Source: Pectobacterium aroidearum
GTDB taxonomy: Bacteria; Pseudomonadota; Gammaproteobacteria; Enterobacterales; Enterobacteriaceae
Direction: 5' to 3'
DNA length: 64,000 nucleotides
Assembly: GCF_015689195.1 (NCBI RefSeq)
Contig: NZ_CP065044.1
Span: 1,674,001-1,738,000 of the forward strand
Under the pieces are notes generated by a model. That model saw nothing but the letters and a program-made list of their open reading frames with translations. It was not told the DNA's origin and did not search any database. Of this stretch, positions 1-8,759 are shown in pieces. Numbering within the stretch: position 1 is the stretch's first letter; each line of letters opens with the position of its first letter. A program made the translations under genes and the position numbers.

Positions 1-94
1 GTGTCAGTACCGTAATGTGATGGGAAAGCAGCTGTAATCGTTGGATAAGATGGCGGCCAATAAGGCCGGTTCCGCCTGTTATGAGTAGTTGCAT
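1..94 (-). CDS. yfcH: SDR-type epimerase YfcH, N-terminal fragment
   Basis: Only the first 31 codons are inside the window. They give a Rossmann start with a TGGTGLIG glycine loop, as in the SDR-type NAD(P)-binding epimerases of the YfcH (TIGR01777) family. The start ATG at 94 is preceded on the minus strand by a purine-rich GAGGGG Shine-Dalgarno. It lies 19 bp downstream of folX, the same order as in E. coli, so the two are probably co-transcribed. The substrate of the family is unknown. The remainder lies to the left of the window. Confidence 0.75.
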   Translation of the reverse strand, partial: MQLLITGGTGLIGRHLIQRLQLLSHHITVLT

Positions 95-113
95 TGCCCC
101 CCTCTCCCTATCT

Positions 114-485
114 TTATGCCTTGTGATAACGCAGGGTCATAGAAACCGAATCGGCGTATCGCAGGGCAAACGGTTTATCTACTTCTACTTCAGCATAGGT
201 GATCCATTCGTGCTCGCTGGCGATGTTGAGCACATCCTGTGTTAATTTTTCCAGCAAAGCGAAGCGGTTATCTTCTACGTGGCGAATAATGCTTTTGGTG
301 ATGGTGCGGTAGTTCAGCGCATCGGCGATATTCTCGCTATTGCGCGCCTGCTCTGCTGGGTAGTGAATCACAACGTTGATGATCACATCCTGCTTATTCG
401 TAATTTCCTCTTCTTTGATACCGATGAAGGTACGCAAACGCAGATTTTTTATACGAATAACGGCGTCAGAATAGTGATGTGGCAT
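114..485 (-). CDS. folX: Dihydroneopterin triphosphate 2'-epimerase FolX
   Basis: A 123-residue protein nearly collinear with E. coli FolX (about 120 aa). It carries the conserved stretch [18 protein letters not shown] near residue 10 and LEKLTQDVL near residue 80 of the folB/folX tunnelling fold. The family epimerises dihydroneopterin triphosphate to the monapterin isomer in the cytoplasm, feeding tetrahydromonapterin synthesis. The start ATG at 485 has a GAGGG element seven bases upstream. It is followed closely by yfcH and preceded by yfcG on the same strand. The call rests on overall similarity remembered from the E. coli protein. Confidence 0.93.
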   Translation of the reverse strand: MPHHYSDAVIRIKNLRLRTFIGIKEEEITNKQDVIINVVIHYPAEQARNSENIADALNYRTITKSIIRHVEDNRFALLEKLTQDVLNIASEHEWITYAEVEVDKPFALRYADSVSMTLRYHKA

Positions 486-608
486 TGCTCGGCCCTCGGT
501 TGCTTCTGTGACTGCGATAACACCGCAGCGTCAGGGTATCGTTAACGACAATATGTTGATTACCATAGCAGAAGATACCCAAAGGCCGAATGAGATGATG
601 CCAGAATT

Positions 609-1235
609 TTATTGATCGGCGAGCTGATAGGCCCGCTGCGTTGCCGGACGTTCGCTAATGCGCGTATACCACGCTTTTACCGCTGGATAATCATCAAGAT
701 CGACACGCTGGCGGGCATAAGAAACCACCCACGGGTAGGTTGCGATATCGGCGATGCTGTACTGCTCTCCCGCTAACCACGGATTGTCCTGCAGGTGTTT
801 ATCCAGCACGCGATACAGGCGCTGTGTCTCCTGCTGATAACGTTCAATGGCGTAAGGCACTGGCTGAGGCGCATAGTGGTTAAAATGGTGATTTTGTCCC
901 AGCATGGGGCCGAAACCGGCGACCTGCCAGAACAACCACTGTAGCGTGGCCGTGCGTTCACGTAGTGATGAGCTCAATAGTACGCCGTGTTTTTCCGCCA
1001 GATAGAGCAAGATCGCGCCAGATTCAAACAGGCTGATAGGGGCGTTGCCTTCCGCTGGCTGCGTATCGACAATCGCGGGAATTTTGTTGTTAGGCGAAAT
1101 AGCCAGAAACTCCGGCCTGAACTGTTCGCCTTTGCTGATATTCACGCGGTGGAGCTGGTAGGGGATATTCGCTTCTTCCAGAAACAGAGTGATTTTGTGT
1201 CCGTTAGGGGTTGGTGCGTAATACAGGTCAATCAT
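609..1235 (-). CDS. yfcG: Glutathione-dependent disulfide-bond oxidoreductase YfcG
   Basis: A 208-residue glutathione-S-transferase-fold protein. The N-terminal thioredoxin-like half begins MIDLYYAPTPNGHKITLFLE and holds the NNKIPAIVD and FESGAILLYLAEK segments that bind glutathione. The C-terminal helical half contains QWLFWQVAGFGPMLGQNHHF and the N-capping motif SIADIATYPW. YfcG and its relatives act as glutathione-dependent disulfide reductases with little classical transferase activity. It is slightly shorter at the C terminus than E. coli YfcG (about 215 aa). It is divergent from yfcE and upstream of folX. Confidence 0.92.
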   Translation of the reverse strand: MIDLYYAPTPNGHKITLFLEEANIPYQLHRVNISKGEQFRPEFLAISPNNKIPAIVDTQPAEGNAPISLFESGAILLYLAEKHGVLLSSSLRERTATLQWLFWQVAGFGPMLGQNHHFNHYAPQPVPYAIERYQQETQRLYRVLDKHLQDNPWLAGEQYSIADIATYPWVVSYARQRVDLDDYPAVKAWYTRISERPATQRAYQLADQ

Positions 1236-1483
1236 GAATCAAGTCTCCGTTTTAATTCAGAAAAACATCATGGACTGTATGGCAGTTGATCGCTTCAGAG
1301 AGCGATGCGCTGTCAGAATAGCGTATTGGGGAACGGGTTCTTACCCTACCACTTCTACGGGTGAAAAATAAGCGATGGCGCACATCGTTGGGCGATCTTT
1401 ACCGGAAGCGGTTGGTCAACTTTGGTAGACTACTTCAGGTGAAAGGTACGCGTCTTGTGGATATAAACGTTGTGGAGATGACG

Positions 1484-2035
1484 ATGAAGTTGATGTTTGC
1501 GTCCGATATACACGGTTCTCTCAGCGCGACGGATCGCGTGCTGGCGATCTTTGAGCAGAGCCGTGCCGACTGGCTTATTTTGTTGGGTGATTTTCTCAAT
1601 CATGGTCCGCGCAATCCGCTGCCGGAGCAATATCAGCCTGCGGAAGTGGCGACTCGGCTGAACGCCTATGCATCGCGCATCATCGCCGTACGCGGGAATT
1701 GCGATAGCGAGGTGGATCAGATGTTATTGACCTTCCCGATAACGGCACCGTGGCAACATGTGCTATTGCCGCAGAATCGTCTTTTCCTGACGCACGGTCA
1801 TCTTTATCATCCAGATAATCTGCCGCCGTTACGCGTGGGGGATGTGTTGGTATATGGGCATACCCATATACCGGTTGCTGAGCGACGCGGAGAATATTAT
1901 TTCTTCAATCCCGGCTCAGTAAGCTTGCCGAAAGGGGGATTCCCCGCGAGTTACGGCTTGCTTGAACAAGACACGCTGCGGGTTCTGCCATTACACGGCG
2001 GCGATCCTATTGCGCAGGTCGCGATTAGACACTAA
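1484..2035 (+). CDS. yfcE: Metallophosphodiesterase YfcE
   Basis: A 183-residue calcineurin-like phosphoesterase, the same size as E. coli YfcE. Visible metal-binding motifs are ASDIHG (D-x-H), LGDFLNHGPRN (GD), VRGNCDSEVD (GNCD), LTHGHLY and VYGHTHIP (GHTH). The family hydrolyses phosphodiesters with Mn2+ in the cytoplasm; its physiological substrate is unsettled. The open frame extends upstream to 1361, but ATG 1484 sits seven bases after GGAG and matches the E. coli start (MKLMFASD), so the longer form is rejected. ATG 1478 is a close alternative. Confidence 0.92.
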   Translation: MKLMFASDIHGSLSATDRVLAIFEQSRADWLILLGDFLNHGPRNPLPEQYQPAEVATRLNAYASRIIAVRGNCDSEVDQMLLTFPITAPWQHVLLPQNRLFLTHGHLYHPDNLPPLRVGDVLVYGHTHIPVAERRGEYYFFNPGSVSLPKGGFPASYGLLEQDTLRVLPLHGGDPIAQVAIRH

Positions 2036-2156
2036 TTTAGCTATACCCTGTTTTTGACCTTGAATAATGCCGAGGTAGCAGGGAAGATTTACAGCAAAAT
2101 CGATCATTTAAAACAGACGCGCGTAGCAACGTGCCAATACTAAAGGGTTTCAGAGG

Positions 2157-2807
2157 ATGGCGGAACAAAGTCAGGCAGCAGGCACAGAGTGGGTTGATAT
2201 CGTCAATGAAAACAACGAGGTAATTGCTCAGTCAAGTCGTCAGCAGATGCGTGCGCAGAGTCTTCGCCATCGTGCTACTTACATTGTTGTGCATGATGGA
2301 ATGGGTAAAATTCTGGTGCAGCGCCGGACCAAGATCAAAGACTTCTACCCAGGCTGGCTTGATGCGACCGCAGGTGGTGTGGTGCAAAGTGGTGAGCAAA
2401 TGCTGGAATCCGCACGTCGTGAAGCGGAAGAAGAACTTGGTATTGCTGGCGTGCCGTTCGCAGAACATGGCTTGTTCTATTATGAAGGCGAAAATTGCCG
2501 GGTGTGGGGCGGGCTGTTTAGCTGCGTCACCCACGGGCCGTTCGCGTTACAGGAAGAAGAAGTGGATGAGGTTAGCTGGTTGACGCCGCAAGAGATCACC
2601 GCGCGCTGCGATGAGTTTACGCCGGATTCCCTCAAAGCCCTGTCGCTGTGGCTGACGCGCTATAGCGATCAGGAATACGGCAAGCCGATTTCACGCAAAC
2701 TGAATGAGGTGGTAGAAGCTGCTGAGACATCTGCTGTTCAGCATGACAATGTTGATGATGAGAACGGCAGCAACATTGCTCCATCGGAAACGGATTCGCA
2801 GAAATAA
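2157..2807 (+). CDS. yfcD: Nudix hydrolase YfcD
   Basis: A 216-residue Nudix hydrolase. The Nudix box runs from about residue 74 to 96: GGVVQSGEQ followed by [13 protein letters not shown], with the REAEEELG metal-binding core intact. The first 170 residues match E. coli YfcD closely. The family cleaves nucleoside diphosphate-linked compounds; the natural substrate of YfcD is not known. The last 35 to 40 residues ([14 protein letters not shown] onward) form a low-complexity acidic tail absent from the 180-residue E. coli protein. It converges on pta with a shared hairpin between them. Confidence 0.9.
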   Translation: MAEQSQAAGTEWVDIVNENNEVIAQSSRQQMRAQSLRHRATYIVVHDGMGKILVQRRTKIKDFYPGWLDATAGGVVQSGEQMLESARREAEEELGIAGVPFAEHGLFYYEGENCRVWGGLFSCVTHGPFALQEEEVDEVSWLTPQEITARCDEFTPDSLKALSLWLTRYSDQEYGKPISRKLNEVVEAAETSAVQHDNVDDENGSNIAPSETDSQK

Positions 2808-2867
2808 TCCGCGCCTGCCTCGCCGCGACTTTCTCTTCGCGGCGTCTTTACCTGCTCTTCCAAATAA

Positions 2868-2893
2868 AAATGCCAGCCCGAAGGCTGGCATTT
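2868..2893 (-). terminator. Rho-independent terminator of ackA-pta, shared with yfcD
   Basis: A perfect 11-bp stem (2868-2878 with 2883-2893) closes a four-base loop that reads TTCG on the minus strand, a UUCG-type tetraloop. It is followed on that strand by TTTTTATTTG. It starts 19 bases after the pta stop codon. The stem can also act on the converging yfcD transcript, although the T tract there is short. Confidence 0.9.
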
Positions 2894-2911
2894 ACGTCAT
2901 CATGAAGATGA

Positions 2912-5050
2912 TTAGAGCTGTGTAGCCTGAATGGCGGTCAGAGCGACGGTGTAAACGATGTCGTCTACCAGTGCGCCACGAGACAGGTCGTTAACCGGTT
3001 TGCGCATGCCTTGCAGCATTGGCCCGATGGAGATCAGGTCGGCAGAACGCTGTACCGCTTTGTACGTGGTGTTACCGGTGTTCAGGTCAGGGAAGATGAA
3101 CACGGTAGCTTTACCCGCAACTGGTGAGTTCGGCGCTTTGGACTGTGCAACGTCAGCCATGATAGCGGCGTCGTATTGCAGTGGACCATCGATAACCAGA
3201 TCAGGGCGTTTTTCCTGTGCCAGACGGGTTGCTTCACGCACTTTCTCAACATCGCTACCCGCGCCGGAGTTACCGGTGGAGTAAGAGATCATTGCAACGC
3301 GTGGGTCGATGCCGAATGCAGTGGCGGAATCAGCAGACTGGATAGCGATTTCAGCCAGTTGCTCTGCGGTTGGATCTGGGTTGATGGCGCAGTCGCCGTA
3401 AACCAGAACCTGCTCAGGCAGCAGCATGAAGAACACAGAAGACACCAGAGAGCTGCCCGGTGCAGTTTTGATCAGCTGCAACGGTGGACGGATGGTGTTA
3501 GCAGTGGTGTGAACGGCGCCAGACACCAGACCGTCAACTTCACCTTGTTCCAGCATCAGCGTACCCAGAACCACGTTGTCTTCGAGCTGTTCGCGCGCAA
3601 CTACTTCGGTCATGCCCTTGCTCTTACGCAGTTCAACCAGACGCGCAACATAGCGCTCACGTACGACAATCGGATCGACGATTTCAATGCCTTTGCCCAG
3701 TTCTACGCCCTGAGCGGCAGCAACGCGTTGAATCTCTTCCGGGTTACCGATCAGCACACAGTGAGCGATACCGCGTTCAGCACAGATAGCGGCGGCTTTA
3801 ACGGTACGCGGCTCATCACCCTCTGGCAGAACGATGCGTTTGCCTGCTTTACGTGCCAGTTCGGTAAGCTGATAGCGGAAAGCTGGCGGAGACAGACGAC
3901 GTGAACGCTCAGACTCTGCGCTCAGAGAATCGATCCACTGGGTATCGATGTGGCGTGCAACGTATTCCTGCACTTTCTCAACACGTTGACGGTCATCAGC
4001 TGGTACTTCAAGGTTGAAGCTTTGCAGGCTGAGTGACGTCTGCCAGGTATTGGTGTTGACCATAAATACAGGCAGACCAGTCTGGAAGGCGCGCTCGCAC
4101 AGCTTGGCGATGCTCGGATCCATTTCGTAGCCGCCAGTCAGCAGCAGGGCACCGATTTCCACACCGTTCATGGCAGCCAGACAGGCGGCAACCAGAACAT
4201 CAGGACGATCGGCGGAGGTCACCAGCAGTGAACCCGGACGGAAATGCTCCAGCATATGAGGAATGCTGCGTGCGCAGAACGTGACAGACTTAACGCGACG
4301 CGTTTGAATGTCACCTTCGTTGATGATACGCGCATTCAGGTGCTTCGCCATATCGATCGCGCGTGTTGCGATCAGGTCAAAGCTCCATGGAATGCAGCCC
4401 AGCACCGGTAGCGGGCTGTTAGCGAACAGCTGCTTAGGATCGATGTTGGCAACGCTGGCTTTCGTGGAGTCATCAAAGATTTCAGACAGGTCAGGGCGAG
4501 TACGACCCTGCTCATCTACTGGCGCATTCAGTTTGTTGATGATTACGCCAGTGATGTTTTTGTTTTTGCTGCCGCCGAAGCTGGAACGAGCCAGTTCGAT
4601 GCGGTCTTTCAGCTGTGCTGGAGAGTCGTTACCCAGCGCCAGTACGAAGACGATTTCTGCGTTCAGCGTTTTGGCGATTTCATAGTTCAATGCGTTAGCA
4701 AACTGGTGCTTACGGGTAGGAACCAGACCTTCAACCAGAACGACTTCGGCGTCTTTGGTATTTTCGTGATAGCGCGCGATGATTTCTTCCATCAGCACGT
4801 CTTGCTGGTTGGAACTCAGCAGGGCTTCAACGCGGCTCATCGCCAGCGGCTCTGCGGCGTTGATAGCGGAATTCGCACGAATAATGGTGGTCGTCTGATC
4901 TGGCGTATTGTCGCCACTGCGCGGCTGAGCGATAGGTTTGAACACGCTCAGGCGGACGCCTTTCTGTTCCATGGAACGGATGACACCCAGGCTGACGCTT
5001 GTCAGACCGACGCTGGTGCCAGTTGGGATCAACATGATTATACGGGACAC
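2912..5050 (-). CDS. pta: Phosphate acetyltransferase Pta
   Basis: A 712-residue class II phosphotransacetylase (E. coli 714 aa). It interconverts acetyl-CoA and acetyl phosphate in the cytoplasm. The N-terminal half is the dethiobiotin-synthetase-like regulatory domain ([17 protein letters not shown] near the start) plus the DRTGG-type domain. The C-terminal catalytic part starts near residue 390 and includes [30 protein letters not shown] and [17 protein letters not shown]. The start is GTG at 5050 (GTG TCC CGT), seven bases after AGAGG, as in E. coli. It is the second gene after ackA, separated by a hairpin. Confidence 0.97.
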   Translation of the reverse strand: MSRIIMLIPTGTSVGLTSVSLGVIRSMEQKGVRLSVFKPIAQPRSGDNTPDQTTTIIRANSAINAAEPLAMSRVEALLSSNQQDVLMEEIIARYHENTKDAEVVLVEGLVPTRKHQFANALNYEIAKTLNAEIVFVLALGNDSPAQLKDRIELARSSFGGSKNKNITGVIINKLNAPVDEQGRTRPDLSEIFDDSTKASVANIDPKQLFANSPLPVLGCIPWSFDLIATRAIDMAKHLNARIINEGDIQTRRVKSVTFCARSIPHMLEHFRPGSLLVTSADRPDVLVAACLAAMNGVEIGALLLTGGYEMDPSIAKLCERAFQTGLPVFMVNTNTWQTSLSLQSFNLEVPADDRQRVEKVQEYVARHIDTQWIDSLSAESERSRRLSPPAFRYQLTELARKAGKRIVLPEGDEPRTVKAAAICAERGIAHCVLIGNPEEIQRVAAAQGVELGKGIEIVDPIVVRERYVARLVELRKSKGMTEVVAREQLEDNVVLGTLMLEQGEVDGLVSGAVHTTANTIRPPLQLIKTAPGSSLVSSVFFMLLPEQVLVYGDCAINPDPTAEQLAEIAIQSADSATAFGIDPRVAMISYSTGNSGAGSDVEKVREATRLAQEKRPDLVIDGPLQYDAAIMADVAQSKAPNSPVAGKATVFIFPDLNTGNTTYKAVQRSADLISIGPMLQGMRKPVNDLSRGALVDDIVYTVALTAIQATQL

Positions 5051-5087
5051 GGCTGAACCTCTTTACGGTTGCTCGTTAGTCAAAAAC

Positions 5088-5115
5088 AACACCGTCAGCC
5101 TTGGCTGACGGTGTT
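5088..5115 (-). terminator. Intercistronic hairpin between ackA and pta
   Basis: A 13-bp perfect inverted repeat (5088-5100 with 5103-5115, two-base centre) is followed on the minus strand by GTTTTTG. It lies 14 bases after the ackA stop and 38 bases before the pta start. Form and T tract are those of an intrinsic terminator or attenuator, so it may lower pta expression relative to ackA or protect the ackA 3' end. The effect is inferred. Confidence 0.7.
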
Positions 5116-5129
5116 GGGAGTTACGTGTT

Positions 5130-6332
5130 TTACGCAGTCAGACGGTAAGCGTCTTCAGCGATGACCAATTCTTCATTGGTCGGGATAACCAGCGCTGGAC
5201 GGGTGCCATCTTTAGCGATGTTGCCACCTTTACCGAAGCGTGCTGCCAGGTTGCGTTCGTGATCGACGTCAAAGCCCAGCAGACCCAGTTTTTTCAGCGA
5301 CAGTTCACGAACCATTGCGGCGTTTTCACCGATACCACCGGTAAAGATCACGGCATCCAGACGACCTTCCATCAGGGCGCTGTAAGAACCGATGTACTTA
5401 GCCAGACGGTGGCAGTAAACGTCCATTGCACGTTTCGCGTCTGCTTTCGTCTCGTAGTTATCTTCAACGTAGCGGCAGTCGCTGGTGACTTCTGTCAGAC
5501 CTTGCAGGCCGGATTCTTTAGTCAGCAATTTGTTGATGCTGGCTACGTCCATGCCCAGTGCGTCGTGCAGGTGGAAAATCACAGCCGGGTCGATATCGCC
5601 ACAGCGCGTACCCATCACCAGACCTTCCAGCGGCGTCAGACCCATAGAGGTATCAACGCATTCGCCGTTGCGGATTGCCGTAACGGAACCACCGTTGCCC
5701 AGGTGACAAGTGATGACGTTCAGCTCTTCTACAGGTTTGTTCAGCACTTTAGCGGCTTCGCGAGAGACGAAGTAGTGGCTGGTGCCGTGGAAACCGTAGC
5801 GACGGATGTGGTTTTCTTTATACAGTTTGTACGGCAGTGCATAAAGGTAAGACTCTTCCGGCATGGTCTGATGGAATGCGGTGTCGAAGACAGCGACGTT
5901 TTTATCAGCCAGATGTGGGAAGGATTTCAGTGCTTCTTCGATACCGATCAAGTGCGCCGGGTTGTGCAGAGGTGCAAAAGGTACGGAATCTTTGATACCC
6001 TGAAGAACATCATCAGTGATGATCGCGGATTGGGTGAACTTCTCACCGCCGTGAACGATACGGTGACCGATAGCAACCAGTTGAGCAGACAGCTCTGGCT
6101 TCTGAGACAGAATGGTATTAACGATGAAGTTCAGCGCTTCGCTGTGAGCTGCACCGGCACCCAGTTCGGCGTCGTGTTTACCGCCGTCCATTTTCCATTT
6201 GATGCGGGCTTCAGGCAGGTTGAAACACTCGGCTAAACCAGACAGGTACTCTTCTCCGTTAATCGCATCGATGATGGCGAATTTCAGGGATGAACTACCG
6301 CAGTTAAGAACCAGTACTAACTTACTCGACAT
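5130..6332 (-). CDS. ackA: Acetate kinase AckA
   Basis: A 400-residue acetate kinase, the usual family length. It converts acetyl phosphate and ADP to acetate and ATP, the last step of overflow and fermentative acetate formation. Family motifs are [13 protein letters not shown] at the N terminus, [11 protein letters not shown] near residue 90, [12 protein letters not shown] with the catalytic aspartate near 148, [11 protein letters not shown] near 207 and [13 protein letters not shown] near 330. It is the promoter-proximal gene of ackA-pta. A long leader region of about 290 bases is likely. Confidence 0.97.
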   Translation of the reverse strand: MSSKLVLVLNCGSSSLKFAIIDAINGEEYLSGLAECFNLPEARIKWKMDGGKHDAELGAGAAHSEALNFIVNTILSQKPELSAQLVAIGHRIVHGGEKFTQSAIITDDVLQGIKDSVPFAPLHNPAHLIGIEEALKSFPHLADKNVAVFDTAFHQTMPEESYLYALPYKLYKENHIRRYGFHGTSHYFVSREAAKVLNKPVEELNVITCHLGNGGSVTAIRNGECVDTSMGLTPLEGLVMGTRCGDIDPAVIFHLHDALGMDVASINKLLTKESGLQGLTEVTSDCRYVEDNYETKADAKRAMDVYCHRLAKYIGSYSALMEGRLDAVIFTGGIGENAAMVRELSLKKLGLLGFDVDHERNLAARFGKGGNIAKDGTRPALVIPTNEELVIAEDAYRLTA

Positions 6333-6789
6333 GGAAGTACCTACTTGTTATACATGGTTAAAAAAATGTCATACAGGGCATAGCGTATCGCATGCCGCCG
6401 CTGGCATTTATGATTAACATCATACCTTGGTGTGATACACCAGACACAATGGTGAAATAGGGTCGATACTATGACGTATGTTATATCGGGTAATCGTTAC
6501 AACAATTAATCGCTATAACTCATCTTTACAACAACGTGACATCGACCTGATGTAAACCGCAGCTTTTAAAGCGATGAATAACCGCGTTATGGCCGTTGGC
6601 TGCGCTTGTGTCGCAAGGGAATTATACTCCTTGCGTGTAGTCATACTACTTTAGGTATACAGCGGCCAAAAGGCCGGTCTAGGATACCGATAGCGTAGAG
6701 TAAACACAAAATATATTTTAACCTTATCAACTTGAGTTGTTGATTTGTGCAAAAGTTTTATTTTTTATCTGTAAAGTTGAGGTGTGGCT
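6333..6789. promoter_or_regulatory. ackA / yfbV divergent intergenic region
   Basis: This 457-bp region holds no convincing gene. On the minus strand a perfect TATAAT box lies at 6621-6626 inside a hairpin-forming repeat (CGCAAGG 6612-6618 with CCTTGCG 6629-6635), so an ackA promoter there is plausible, although no good -35 box is seen. Other small inverted repeats are TGGTGT-GAT-ACACCA (6428-6442), CGGCC-AAAA-GGCCG (6663-6676) and ATCAAC/GTTGAT (6726-6744). No clear FNR or ArcA consensus could be assigned. Confidence 0.4.
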
Positions 6790-7245
6790 ATGGCGACGAA
6801 ACCAGACAGTAGAATCAGTTGGCTACAGCTACTCCAACGTGGGCAGCATTACATGAAAACGTGGCCAGCAGAAAAGCAGCTGGCGCCAGTCTTTCCTGAA
6901 AACCGTGTAGCACGAGCGACACGGTTTGGCATCCGCATCATGCCGCCGCTGGCGGTGTTTACCTTAACGTGGCAGATTGCGCTCGGCGGCCAGCTCGGCC
7001 CGGCCATTGCCACCGCGCTGTTTGCCTGTAGCCTGCCGTTGCAAGGCCTTTGGTGGCTTGGCCGCCGTTCCGTGACGCCTTTACCGCCGACGCTGGCACA
7101 GTGGTTCCATGAGATTCGTCATAAGCTGCTAGAGTCAGGTCAGGCATTGGCCCCATTGGAAGAAGCGCCGACTTACCAATCATTGGCAGATGTGCTGAAG
7201 CGGGCATTTAGCCAGCTTGATAAAACCTTCCTTGATGATTTGTGA
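6790..7245 (+). CDS. yfbV: Terminus macrodomain insulation protein YfbV (DUF412)
   Basis: A 151-residue inner-membrane protein, identical in length to E. coli YfbV. Two hydrophobic segments (about residues 42-60 and 65-85, around [17 protein letters not shown] and [16 protein letters not shown]) are followed by a cytoplasmic tail ending [25 protein letters not shown]. In E. coli it helps insulate the replication terminus macrodomain. ATG 6790 has GAGG seven bases upstream. An in-frame GTG at 6784 lies inside the ribosome-binding site and is rejected. Confidence 0.92.
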   Translation: MATKPDSRISWLQLLQRGQHYMKTWPAEKQLAPVFPENRVARATRFGIRIMPPLAVFTLTWQIALGGQLGPAIATALFACSLPLQGLWWLGRRSVTPLPPTLAQWFHEIRHKLLESGQALAPLEEAPTYQSLADVLKRAFSQLDKTFLDDL

Positions 7246-7410
7246 TCGGCGTCAGGCTGTGTGAGGGTTGATAGCTATTTTGTTCTTTCCCCTGTTTCAA
7301 ATCAAAGAAGCGGTGGCTACCGCTATCGTGACACGATTCAGTATGCGATTCTGCGGTTAATACCTATTTAGCGACATTGGCTTACACCAAAGAGGGTTCA
7401 GGAGAGCAAC

Positions 7411-7905
7411 ATGGAAATGACGAATGCCCAGAGATTGATCCTTTCAAACCAATACAAAATGATGACGATGCTCGATCCTGACAACGCCGAGCGCTATCGC
7501 CGGTTACAAACGATCATTGAGCGTGGTTATGGTTTGCAGATGCGCGAGCTGGATCGTGAATTTGGTGAACTGACCGAAGAAGTCTGCCGCACCATTATTA
7601 ACATCATGGAAATGCACCACGCTCTTCAGGTGTCGTGGACCAATCTGAAAGATAAGCAGGATTTGGATGAACGACGTCTGACCTTTCTGGGCTTTGATGC
7701 CGCAACGGAAGCGCGCTACCTTGGTTTTGTACGCTTTATGGTACATGTCGAAGGTCGCTATCCCCACTTTGATGCAGGCACGCATGGGTTTAACGCGCAG
7801 ACGAAGATGTGGGAAAAATACAACAGAATGCTGGCTGTCTGGCAATCCTGCCCGCGCCAGTATCACTTGAGTGCGGTGGAGATCGCACAGATCATCAACG
7901 CCTGA
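7411..7905 (+). CDS. yfbU: Conserved protein YfbU
   Basis: A 164-residue soluble protein, same length as E. coli YfbU and strongly conserved ([18 protein letters not shown] start, EKYNRML near the end). The family has a helical fold; its biochemical role is not established. It is preceded by GGAGAG at good spacing and lies 21 bases before the start chosen for yfbT, so the two are probably one operon. A small AGCGGT-GGCT-ACCGCT hairpin (7309-7324) lies in the spacer between yfbV and yfbU. Confidence 0.92.
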   Translation: MEMTNAQRLILSNQYKMMTMLDPDNAERYRRLQTIIERGYGLQMRELDREFGELTEEVCRTIINIMEMHHALQVSWTNLKDKQDLDERRLTFLGFDAATEARYLGFVRFMVHVEGRYPHFDAGTHGFNAQTKMWEKYNRMLAVWQSCPRQYHLSAVEIAQIINA

Positions 7906-7926
7906 TTAATGAATAAGGGGCTTTCT

Positions 7927-8583
7927 GTGGAGTGTAAAGGTTTTCTGTTCGACCTCGATGGTACGCTGGTCGATTCACTGCCGGCTGTAGAACGTGCGTG
8001 GATTAACTGGGCAAAAGATCACGGTATTGAACCACAGGAAGTGCTGGATTTTATTCATGGCAAGCAGGCAATCACGTCCCTGCGCCACTTTCTTCAAGGG
8101 CAGAGCGAAGAAACGATTCAACAGGAGTTCGATGCGCTGGAGAAAACCGAGGCCTCTGATACGCAGGGTATCGTAGCTATGCCAGGGGCGAAGGCGCTGT
8201 TGGAGCGTTTGGATGCACTGGATATTCCCTGGGCGATTGTGACGTCCGGCACGGTGCCGATTGCCAGCGCACGTCATCATCGCGGAGAGCTACCTGCTCC
8301 TCGTGCCTTTATTACGGCGGAGCAGGTTGCCAAAGGTAAGCCTCACCCCGATGCCTACTTACTTGGCGCACAGCAGCTAGGGCTGAAACCGGAAGAGTGT
8401 GTTGTCGTTGAAGATGCTCCAGCGGGCGTGGTGTCGGGGCTGGCCGCGGGCTGTAAAGTCATTGCGGTGAAGGCGCCAGCGGATACGCCAAAGCTGGATC
8501 AGGTCGATCTGATCCTTGATTCGTTGGAGCAGATAGAAATAGAACCCTTACCGAACGGTGCTAAGGTGCTTCTGCGCCAGTAG
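7927..8583 (+). CDS. yfbT: HAD-family sugar phosphatase YfbT
   Basis: A 218-residue haloacid dehalogenase hydrolase. Motif I is FLFDLDGTLVDS with nucleophile and acid aspartates near residues 9 and 11; motif II is IVTSG near residue 105; motif III/IV is KGKPHPDAYLLGA followed by VVVEDAPAGV. E. coli YfbT dephosphorylates hexitol and other sugar phosphates. The start is chosen as GTG 7927 because AAGGGG (7915-7920) lies six bases before it and the E. coli protein begins at the same point. ATG 7909 has no ribosome-binding site. Confidence 0.88.
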   Translation: MECKGFLFDLDGTLVDSLPAVERAWINWAKDHGIEPQEVLDFIHGKQAITSLRHFLQGQSEETIQQEFDALEKTEASDTQGIVAMPGAKALLERLDALDIPWAIVTSGTVPIASARHHRGELPAPRAFITAEQVAKGKPHPDAYLLGAQQLGLKPEECVVVEDAPAGVVSGLAAGCKVIAVKAPADTPKLDQVDLILDSLEQIEIEPLPNGAKVLLRQ

Positions 8584-8624
8584 GCGTCTGTAACATAATG
8601 ACAAAACTGTGACTAAATATGATC

Positions 8625-8650
8625 AAACCTCGCATCCGCGAGGTTTTTTT
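8625..8650 (+). terminator. Terminator after yfbT
   Basis: A nine-base stem (AAACCTCGC 8625-8633 with 8638-8646) with loop ATCC runs directly into seven T residues (8644-8650). It lies 41 bases after the yfbT stop and is a textbook intrinsic terminator. Confidence 0.9.
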
Positions 8651-8659
8651 ATGGCAGAC

Positions 8660-8697
8660 TATACCCGTTATACTTCAAGCTGCCTGTGCGTTGGCTC
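8660..8697 (+). repeat. Truncated ERIC element
   Basis: The 38 bases from TATACCCG to GTTGGCT match the left end of the full ERIC copy at 33588-33714. The core and the right arm are missing; an AGGGTAT at 8707-8713 may be the remains of the right end. It sits between the yfbT terminator and the yfbS ribosome-binding site. Translation through it yields the same [11 protein letters not shown] peptide seen at the other ERIC copies, which shows that open frames here are repeat artefacts. Confidence 0.75.
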
Positions 8698-8759
8698 CCC
8701 TTTTCAGGGTATGCGAACCCACACCTCTCAACATGCATTTTTCCGTCAGGGGAACCGTT

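Noticed and set aside
6726-6744. FNR site before yfbV
   Set aside because: The arms read ATCAAC...GTTGAT, the reverse orientation of the FNR consensus TTGAT-N4-ATCAA.
8619-8759. N-terminal extension of YfbS and other frames containing [11 protein letters not shown]
   Set aside because: The peptide is the translation of the ERIC left end and recurs at 33588 and 37485. A TTG with a good ribosome-binding site at 8760 gives the E. coli length exactly.
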